DNA from: Paenibacillus sinopodophylli
GTDB lineage: Bacteria > Bacillota > Bacilli > Paenibacillales > Paenibacillaceae
Length of the DNA stretch: 64,000 nt
Direction of reading: 5' to 3'
Assembly (NCBI RefSeq): GCF_005930355.1
Contig: NZ_VDBO01000008.1
Coordinates: 108,387 to 172,386 of the forward strand
Shown here: piece by piece, positions 18,814 through 27,500 of the stretch
Position numbering within the stretch: the stretch's first letter is position 1
How the letters are laid out: the number at the start of each line of letters is the position of its first letter
Position numbers and translations under genes: made by a program
Notes under the pieces: model-generated
Databases searched by the model: none
What the model was told of the DNA's origin: nothing
The model's input: the letters and a program-made list of their open reading frames with translations, nothing else

Positions 18814-19443
18814 ATGCGAGGTGCTTCGATTGATACGGAGACAGGCCTGGCAGCAGAACCTACCAAGCTCGTAAGTCGAATTTCAGTTATTGATGAGGGC
18901 ATGCTGACACTTCATGCTTGGGGAGCGGATCACATCTGCAAGGTATGCATCGCGAACAGCGGATCTTGCTGCCAGGATTGCGGGAATTTGGTGGATGGAG
19001 TAGGCTGTCAGCTTCGCAATACAAGCTGTACAGCATGGTTATGCGGTTTTCACAAATATTTACTATATGAGGTAGGTCAGTTGGAGCAGTGGCAAGCCTT
19101 CTGGGAGCAGGTTCCCGGTCAGGATTATCGGAAGGATTTTACGCCCGAGCAGCTGCATGTCTCAAGTGCGTTGAATCGGCCACAGCAGACAATGGAGTAT
19201 CTTGGCGAGGCACTTGCCGCAGATTTGCAGGATATGGAGCGCTCGCATATTGCTATCGGCATTATTATAACGCTTAGAGAGAAGCTGGATAAGAACATTG
19301 ATCAATATCAGCTGGAGGAAAAGGATCATAAACGGAAGATGCGGATCAAAAGAAAAATAAAGGTGCTGTCGAGTGACTTCCAGCGCTTTCACTTCTTATT
19401 AAATAAATATTACAGTGATCTGGCAGATGACAGGTCGCTCTAA
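18814..19443 (+). CDS. cysteine-rich hypothetical protein
   Basis: A 209-residue soluble protein of unrecognised family. Residues about 42-82 hold a dense Cys pattern: CKVC, six residues, CC, CQDC-like spacing, then single Cys residues and CGFH, enough for one or two zinc or iron-sulfur sites. The C-terminal half is highly charged and helical, with a Lys/Arg-rich stretch KRKMRIKRKIK that could bind nucleic acid or be a coiled coil. ATG 18814 is set by AAGGAGGT at 18800-18807; the longer frame from 18736 lacks a ribosome site. It ends at a bidirectional terminator shared with the convergent hydrolase gene. Confidence 0.7.
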   Translation: MRGASIDTETGLAAEPTKLVSRISVIDEGMLTLHAWGADHICKVCIANSGSCCQDCGNLVDGVGCQLRNTSCTAWLCGFHKYLLYEVGQLEQWQAFWEQVPGQDYRKDFTPEQLHVSSALNRPQQTMEYLGEALAADLQDMERSHIAIGIIITLREKLDKNIDQYQLEEKDHKRKMRIKRKIKVLSSDFQRFHFLLNKYYSDLADDRSL

Positions 19444-19449
19444 CAAAGG

Positions 19450-19477
19450 AAGAGGAGCCGAATCATCGGCTCCTCTT
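19450..19477. terminator. bidirectional terminator between convergent genes
   Basis: AAGAGGAGCCGA and TCGGCTCCTCTT form a perfect 12-bp stem with a four-base loop, placed between the stops of the Cys-rich protein gene (plus) and the alpha/beta hydrolase gene (minus), with T-rich sequence on both sides. Confidence 0.82.
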
Positions 19478-19485
19478 CTGGCTAT

Positions 19486-20301
19486 TTATTTCAAAAATTC
19501 GAGCAGCTCTTGATTGAATCTGACCGGTTCGTCATAGAGCATACCATGGCCGCTCTTCTCGAGCGTGACGAGGGTAGAGCCGTCAATGCCGTTCAACAGC
19601 TGCTTTGCGAATGCTGGCGGACAGATTTGGTCAAGCATACCTTGGAATATCGTTGTAGCCGCTTTGATTTGGAGCATATCTGCTCTCAGATCCTCATCGC
19701 GCAGCGACTCGAATGTGCGGACGGTTCCCCATGCAGATGCCTCTAGCCCGAGCTGCTGCAGCCAATCTTTGAACGGTTCGGATATTGGATGGGCTTCTGT
19801 GTTCGCTAGAAACAGTTCGCCAAAGTCGCGCAGCATCTGTGGACGGTCTTTTTTGGCGGCGGCGATTTGCTCATTAGCCTCTTCCACTTTCATTCCATAT
19901 GGGCAGCCCTCTCGCTGTGTGAACGAGGGAGCGGCAGCTCCGAGCAGTGCGAGCTTGTGGATGGCATAGCCGCCATGGCGGGCCATATACCGGATAGCGA
20001 TCGCTCCTCCTACCGAGAATCCGATCAAATAGGCATGCTCCAGCCTCAAAAAATCAATAACGGCCTTCACGTCATCGGCTAGCCGATCATAATGATAGCC
20101 GCCAGCCGGTGCGCTTGATTTGCCGAATCCCCGCTGATCGATGCCGATGCAGCGGTAGCCCTGCTCGGAGAGCAGGGTGAACTGCGATTCGAACATGCGG
20201 CTGCTCAGCGGCCAACCATGCAGGAAGATGACTGGGGTGCCGGTGCCAATATCCTCAACATAGAGCTTAACTTTCCTCTCAACCTCGATATAGTGTCCCA
20301 T
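19486..20301 (-). CDS. alpha/beta hydrolase
   Basis: A 271-residue alpha/beta-hydrolase-fold protein. The oxyanion loop is FLHGWPLSSRM near residue 26, the nucleophile elbow is GFSVGG near residue 94, and the catalytic His is in KSGHGMLYDEP near the C-terminus. The sequence DQRGFGKSSAP and overall length resemble chloroperoxidase/arylesterase-like and BioH-like hydrolases. No signal peptide. The start is supported by GAGGAGAG a few bases upstream on the minus strand. Substrate unknown. Confidence 0.9.
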   Translation of the reverse strand: MGHYIEVERKVKLYVEDIGTGTPVIFLHGWPLSSRMFESQFTLLSEQGYRCIGIDQRGFGKSSAPAGGYHYDRLADDVKAVIDFLRLEHAYLIGFSVGGAIAIRYMARHGGYAIHKLALLGAAAPSFTQREGCPYGMKVEEANEQIAAAKKDRPQMLRDFGELFLANTEAHPISEPFKDWLQQLGLEASAWGTVRTFESLRDEDLRADMLQIKAATTIFQGMLDQICPPAFAKQLLNGIDGSTLVTLEKSGHGMLYDEPVRFNQELLEFLK

Positions 20302-20327
20302 TGCATCTCTCCTCTCGTACTATTCTA

Positions 20328-20347
20328 TTTCTTACCCAGTTAAGAAA
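20328..20347. promoter_or_regulatory. inverted repeat TTTCTTA-N6-TAAGAAA upstream of the hydrolase gene
   Basis: Perfect 7-bp arms spaced by six bases, 26 bases upstream of the minus-strand hydrolase start, where a core promoter would lie. It could be an operator for a small dimeric repressor; no regulator gene is adjacent. The arms are AT-rich, so chance occurrence is possible. Confidence 0.35.
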
Positions 20348-20527
20348 CATTTGAACATTTATTTATTCAGCACGCCTGAATTAGGTAGAATAAAAGATGT
20401 AGGCGTTCGTAGGATGCTTGTCCTTGTTTTGATGTATCCGATTAGTTATAGGCTCTTTGTTTAGGAGCAGCGCAGCAGGGATACAAATAAGTAGAAATAA
20501 ATAGTTAAATAAGAGGAGAGTGCTACG

Positions 20528-21346
20528 ATGTCCAAAAAAGATAAGCTAAGCCAGAAGAAACCGATTCGATTATCGCATATTGATGCTAAGAGCACAGGAC
20601 CATTTCAACATAAAGAAGAGGTTATGAAAGAAATGAAGCAGCTTGAGCAAGAGCTGGAGGAGCTTCAGGAGAAGCTTATTGCTGGCAAAAAGCAGGCGGT
20701 TTTGTTTATTTTCCAAGGGATGGATTGCAGCGGGAAGGACGGAGTCATCAAGAAAGTATTTGCCGGGCTTCACCCGCAAGGGATATCTGCATATAGCTTC
20801 AAGACGCCTACGGAAGAGGAGGCACGACATGATTTCTTGTGGCGGGCACATCGTGCGGCGCCAGAGCTTGGCCAGATCACGGTTTTTAATCGTTCGTATT
20901 ATGAGGATGTACTCATTACAAGGGTGCACGGGTCGGTGTCTGATGAGCAGGCCAAAAAAAGGTTCAAGCATATTAATCACTTCGAAACGCTTCTGGCAGA
21001 CAGCAATGTAAAGGTAGTCAAAATTTTCTTGCACATCTCGAAGTCATTTCAATTAGAGAAGCTGATTAGCAGAATTGAAGATACGACTAAAAACTGGAAG
21101 TTCGATCCTTCCGATTTGAGAGAGCGGAAATCATGGGAGAGATATGCCGAGCTTTACGAGGAGCTGTTCGAGAAATGCAACAAGGCGACGCCTTGGCATA
21201 TTGTTCCATCGGATCATCGTTGGTACCGCAATTACGCAGTGCTGCGGATAGCGGTGGAGGCTTTGCGAAGTCTTGATTTGAAAGAGCCCCCCGCGAATCC
21301 TGAGCTCCAGCCGCTGCTCGCCAAGCTTAAAGAAAAGGACGCTTAG
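20528..21346 (+). CDS. ppk2: polyphosphate kinase 2 family protein (PPK2)
   Basis: A 272-residue single-domain PPK2 enzyme. Walker A is GMDCSGKDG near residue 67, the lid region includes TPTEEEARHDFLWR, and Walker B is FNRSYYEDVL with the following RVHG. These phosphotransferases move phosphate between polyphosphate and nucleoside mono- or diphosphates; AMP versus ADP preference cannot be assigned. An N-terminal helical segment of about 50 residues precedes the P-loop, as usual. AAGAGGAGAG lies ahead of the ATG. No terminator is seen before the next gene 160 bases downstream. Confidence 0.92.
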   Translation: MSKKDKLSQKKPIRLSHIDAKSTGPFQHKEEVMKEMKQLEQELEELQEKLIAGKKQAVLFIFQGMDCSGKDGVIKKVFAGLHPQGISAYSFKTPTEEEARHDFLWRAHRAAPELGQITVFNRSYYEDVLITRVHGSVSDEQAKKRFKHINHFETLLADSNVKVVKIFLHISKSFQLEKLISRIEDTTKNWKFDPSDLRERKSWERYAELYEELFEKCNKATPWHIVPSDHRWYRNYAVLRIAVEALRSLDLKEPPANPELQPLLAKLKEKDA

Positions 21347-21424
21347 CGGAACAAAGAGGACGAGGGTACTCACAGTTTCATATCTACAATGACAAGTCAT
21401 TCCGATTGCTCTTGATTTTTGTTT

Positions 21425-21453
21425 AGAACATGTATAGAGCCAGCAACTATAAT
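21425..21453 (+). promoter_or_regulatory. candidate sigma-A promoter of the kelch/SLH surface protein
   Basis: A perfect -10 hexamer TATAAT (21448-21453) lies 54 bases before the start codon. The -35 at 17-base spacing, AGAACA (21425-21430), is poor, so this is called on the -10 alone. Confidence 0.4.
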
Positions 21454-21506
21454 GGTTAATAGTGTTAAAAACATCGATGATAGAGCATTCGGGAGGGGCA
21501 AAATTA

Positions 21507-24500
21507 ATGAATAAGAGGTTTGTCAGAATGATCAGCATGCTGCTTGCAGTGGTGCTGTTCGTTCAGGTTTATCCTGCATATCCTAGCAGGTCTGAGCAGC
21601 AAGTATATGCTGAGCCGATTGACGTAACGGGAGCAGGCGACACGACGCCAACCGATTCGACGTACGAGCCGGAGACGCCGCAGGCACCGGTAGATAAGCT
21701 CCAAGATTATTCTTGGGAGAAAGTAATCAGTAACATTATGCCAAGCGCTCGTATGGGAGCGGCTATGGCCTTTGATGAAAAGAACGGTAAAGTAGTCATG
21801 TTTGGCGGAAAAGGCATCTCTAATCTGCTAAAGGATAACTTCTTGTGGGACGGTGTAGAGAAGAAATGGCAGAAGCTTGCCGACTCTAGCGTTCCAGGAG
21901 GGCTGGCTGCTCGCAGAGGAGCGGCTATTACTTATGATCCGGCACTTGAGAAGGTTGTTATGTTCGGCGGCGAAGGTGCTTCCGGCGTATTGAACGATAT
22001 GTGGGTGTGGAATGGACAGAGCTTGCAATGGCAGGCGCTTGCGATATCGACGCCGCCGGCGCGCGCTGGCGCTTCGCTGTCCTATGACGGTGAAAATCTT
22101 GTCCTGTTCGGCGGGTATACGCTGAGCGGATCAACGAAAATACGGCTTGCGGATACATGGGTATTCGATGGAACAAGCTGGGAAGAGAAAACGCCAGAGA
22201 AAAGCCCGCCTGCGACACATTCGGCAACAATGGCTTACGACGGCAAGCATGCTGTGCTGTACGGAGGTAATATTGGTGAAGAAGTGCGCGGCACAAGCTA
22301 CCAAATCAACTCCAACAAGCTTTGGATTTGGGATGGAACGACGTGGGATGACAGTGCTCCGACGGTTGAAGCACTCGATTGGGGTCGCTGGGGCCAAGCA
22401 ATGGCTTATGACGGACGTCGTGTTGTGTTCTATGGCGGCGAATTTGACTGGATTAATCCTAGCAGCCAAGCCGTTACCCCTAGCAAGACTCGTCCCGTAG
22501 CCCAATATCAGGATAGCAACGGGAACAAAGCCGCAATTGGCTGGGATGGTACGGCTTGGTCTACATGGGTTGGACCATCGAAAGGCCCAGGCGGCGGCGT
22601 GAAAGATGGACCAGGTTCAGGTACTTATATGAGCATGGCCTATGATGGTAACCAATTCGTATTGTTTGGCGGCTTTCACGAATGGGGCGGCTTGACCAAT
22701 GAGACCTTTACCTTCGGTAATGAGGCTCCGGTATTGCCGACTGCAAGCATTACCAGCCCGCCAGTCATTCTGATGGATAAGATTGACAAGACGAAGGATA
22801 TGGTGAAGATCACCTCAGAAATAAAAGGTAAAGCAATGACTGAGATCGGTATTGAATACCGCGAGGTAGGAGAGACGGCTTGGGAGAAAAAGCTGCATGA
22901 TGACACGGAAGCTGGAGCTATTCCATTCGAGATCAACGGCTTGAAATGGCAGGTAGACTATGAAGCACGTGTTTATGCGAAAAATCCAGTAGGAACGGCT
23001 TATAGCGCAATTTCAACGTTCAAGTTCTACGAGGATCCAGCGATGGTTGTTCCTGATCTGCGCTATGATCGCTCGTCCCCTTCGGTGCTGCATTCGAAGG
23101 ATAAGAAACGGATTGTTGTCGTTGGTGAGGGCATTACGAATCTATGGCGCAAGCCGGCTGACCAAATTCATTATGCGTTGAAAGGCAAGAACGGCACCTT
23201 ATATCCGTTGACGACGAATGTGCGCAACAATGTGGAGCTGGAGCTGAACTGGACAGACGACTTGCCTGATGGCAAGTATGATCTGGAGCTCAATCATGAT
23301 TTCTATAATGACTTTATTATCCCGGATTCATTACTTATAACGTCCACCGGTGTTTATGAGCCGCGTGACTATAACGAGATTGCAATACCGAGCACGGATG
23401 CGGACAACGAAGATATCGAGCAAATGATTATCAGAGGTCCGTTTACAGAAAAACCTGACAAGCTTGGCGTATTTGAGCTTAACAAGCCTGATCAGGTCAT
23501 CATGCTGAACGAATATATCAAATTCAAAGGTACAAATCTCACGATTGATAAATCAGGTGAAGTGACTTATGTAGAGGGCTTCGGACGCTTGTATGTTGAA
23601 AAAGCAGGCATCATGTATACGTTGTTCCTCGGCGAATTTGAATTCAATTCAGATGAGTTCTCCATTGAGGTTGCTGGGGATATGAGCGGCACCGATTATT
23701 TAAGCTTAAACCTGCCAGTTAACCTGACATTGATCACTTTCATCAACGGCGGAGTAAGACTCGGCGGCGATATTAAAGTTGATTTCACTGCAGGTACAAC
23801 CAATATTAAAGGCAACTCAGAAATTGAAGCGCTTGAGTTCAAACGTGACCGTTTTGATTTCGCTGGACAGTTCAATGTAGAAGGACAGTTCGAGACAGGA
23901 CCTCTGGAAGGCGCAGAGCTGCGCTTCCGTCTGGACACGCGCGTACCGCTTTATGGGGCGGGTGGATCATTTGATTTGCGCAAGCAGAAGGTCGGCTTTG
24001 AAGCTGATATTTTGTTTAAACGCGGCAAGCTTGATTCACTGAGCTTCGGCGTTCGTCGCAAAATCAAGCTGGGTTCTACGGGTGCCCAACTTACAAGGCT
24101 AGGTGGCGGATTCTCCGGTCTAGCAAGTCAGAATGAGGTACCGTTCACGCTCAAAGCATTCGGCGGTGCTTCCGATGCAATCACGCCGGAAATTAAAGGC
24201 TACAACATGGTGAACGGAAACAACCTAAGTGTCGGACTTTCTCGTTACCACTTCGAGGCTTCTGGTGAGCTTGCAGTCTATTGGGTGCCGGTCGCCAATC
24301 TGGATTTCATGACGATCTGGAACGCGGCAGGCTTTAAGGAATACAGCAGCCCAGGATTCCGTTTCGATGCGAAATTGAACTTGGTTGACGTCGTAGTCGG
24401 ACAAGTGTTCGCGCAGTATTTTGCCAATAGTGGTTATGCAGGCTTCGTAAGTGCGCGCGTACAAATTCCAAGATGGGTATCCGTTATTGGTGGAAAATCC

Positions 24501-27500
24501 TTTGGCGGGATCGACGTTGGCGTGAATAACCAGGAAATATTCGGTTCGGTCGGCTCAGGCTGGTTCGGCGGATCAGCTAAGTACATGTTCAAACCGAACA
24601 GCTTTGACTTCAGTCTAGGTGCTAGTAAAGACATGAAGAGAGAAATTGAGCGGATGAAAAGAGAGATGGTGAAGCCAGCAGGTCGATCGATGGCTAGAAT
24701 TGGCGGAGGCGTAATGCTCTTCTCTAATGCATTTGCAAATACGTCCTTTACACCGCTTACGAATCCATTGCTCACTGGTGATAGCGGCTACTCCTTGAAG
24801 CTGGCGAGCGACGTGCTTCAGCAGGCTGAGACAGGTGTGGATACATCTGCAACTGGACGTATCACTCTAGGTCAATTCACTGCCGTCTTGCGTGATAACA
24901 CGCCTGAAGCAAGCTTCACGGCAAAGGATGAAATTCAATATGCTTTGAAAGCCGATCATGACTACGAGGCATTGCTTGTTCTGGATGGCAAGCAGGAGTT
25001 GGTTAAGCTCGTCGATTCTTACGGAACGGCAATTGGCCTCGACTTCACAGGTAATAATGAAGCTAACAACAGAAGCATCGATGCGGTGTATTTGCCAGAT
25101 GCGGATAAGACTTATGTGAGACTTCAATTAAAAGCAAATATCGCATGGAAGCTCGTTTCTTCCGAATCACAACAAGTAGAGCTGTACGAGCTTACTTTCT
25201 TGAACAAGAACTTAACGTTAAGTGAGCTTGCAGGGAATTGGGCTGCTGTATCTGATTCGAAGCTGACTGCAATTGATGTGGTGGCACACGGATTAACGGT
25301 GCTAGAGCTTGATCAGCCAAAAGGCGATCTGAAGCTGTATAAACCAGATGGCCGTGAGTATGAGCTGGTGTATGATACGAATTTATCAAGCTGGAACAGC
25401 TTCTTAGATCCAATTACCGGCAAGCTCAATGTGATGATTGATGTTGCTCAGACAGGAGAATGGCTGCTTGACTCTGGCGAGAGAACGTCAGTTAGCGTGT
25501 ATGTACTAGGCGAGAAGACGACCACTCAGAAGCTAAAAGACTGGAAGTCGAATGGACAGGTTCAGACCGAGATTTATCTTGGAGAAGGACAATCTTTGAT
25601 CGAAATCGAGGAGTCCGAAGAGACAGCGGTCTTGTCTAGTCCTGACGGCACTGTCTATCCACTGCAATCCAGCAGAGAGGAATCGAACTGGAATGCCTAT
25701 TATGAGGCAGACAAGAAAAAATGGACGATTCTGGTTGAAGTAGATAAGGAAGAAACAGGAAACTGGATCGTTCAAGACAGCGGTTTTGTTACGATTCGTC
25801 AGTTTGTAAGCAACGCTAAGTATGAGAGCTTACTGCCGTTCTTCTCCGAAGGCAGCGCTGAATATGAAACAAGCGTCCAAATCGACAAGCAGGGCCGGTA
25901 CATGTTTATGGTAACGGGCGGTTCACGAGATACTCAAATCATTGCGCCTAACGTTTCCAGCATTCCGCTTGTTTTCCAAGATGAGAATGAAAATACGTAC
26001 AATGCGGTATTGCAAGAGGCTGTCTATGAGGACGAGACCGACAATGAAGAATTGTACGGCGATATGACCTTTACATCTAATCTGCCTTTTGTCAAAGATA
26101 ACGATCTGTTATCCGTAGGGGTAGATGTTGAAATGAAGGGCAAATGGACAATTCGCTCGTCACAGCCTGTACAAGTGACGATGTATGAGCTTGATCCAAT
26201 TGCGAAAATTAGTGAATTTAACGCCGAACCCATGAATGAAGGGTTAAATAGCTTTAAAGTGAAATGGAACGTAAAAAACGCCAAGCCGGGAACGAAAGTG
26301 AGTCTCATGGTAACCGACCTATCTGAGAAGGCGATTGGTCCCGTTATTCTGAAGGATCTTCCAACCTCAGGCGTACAAATCGTTGATATTCCAGAGCAGT
26401 TCATGCCTGGTCAATATTGGTTGTCCATGGTCGCAGATGGTGAGGATATTGCTCCATTGTTCGCCGTTACGAAAGATCCTGTTGAACTGAAAGCATCGGT
26501 CATGCTGCCGCAACCGAAGCAGCTAGCGATTGCTTCTACTGGAAATGGTGAAATTACGCTTCGCTTCCCTTCCATTGCTGCAGAAGGATTGGAGTACTAC
26601 CAGTTGACTGTCAGCACTAAGGATGAAGCTGGTAATCCAGTTACAGAAACGTTTGGCGTTGATCCTATGGACGGAGAGTGGCAAGAAATTATTATTGCTG
26701 GATATGAGTCCGAGCAAAGCTATTCTATTCAAGTAATGGCAGTAGGAGAGCTTGATGGCAATGTAATCGTAAGCCCAGTATCTGATTCAATTGAGACCTT
26801 CCTGCCTGCTCCAAAACGGGCGAATCTCGAGCTTACATTTGATACAGCAGGTGCGAAGCAGAAGACTAGCACATATAAGAGCTACGATGAGCAAGAAGAG
26901 ATCATGGTGAACACAGCTGCAGAGCAAGTGATCGTGAATGTGAAGAGCGATCAAGCTGCGGAAATTAATCTTTATGTAAATGGTGAGTTGATGAGCACGC
27001 AATCTGCGCAGGCAGGCGGCGTTGCTGCATTCAATTTGAATCAAGTGATTCATGGTGCAGTTAATAACGCTCAGGCGCTTGAACAACGTGACTACACGAT
27101 TGAAATTGAAGCAATCAATGATCGCGGTGACTACAGCTTCGATTATCGGAAATTGTATATTGATCGCACAGAGCCATTCCTTTATGCTGCTGGTCAGCTA
27201 GAGGAGAATGGTAAAGACCGGATGCCGTTAAACGGACAGGTTGTGTACGGAAGCCGTTTGCCGATCATTGGACAAACAGAAATAGGCGCTACACTGACGG
27301 TGGACGGTCGTTCAGTTCCAGTCAACTCGGAAGGCAAATTTAATTATTTTGCTCCAATCGGTTGGAATGCAGGCGGTGTTCATACCGTTATTGTTATCGC
27401 AGAAGATGAAGTCGGCAACACATCTGAATATCATTTTGACGTTGTGAAGGGCACTGAAACGGATACGCAAGCGAAGATTAAGTCTTCTGATTTGGCTGCA

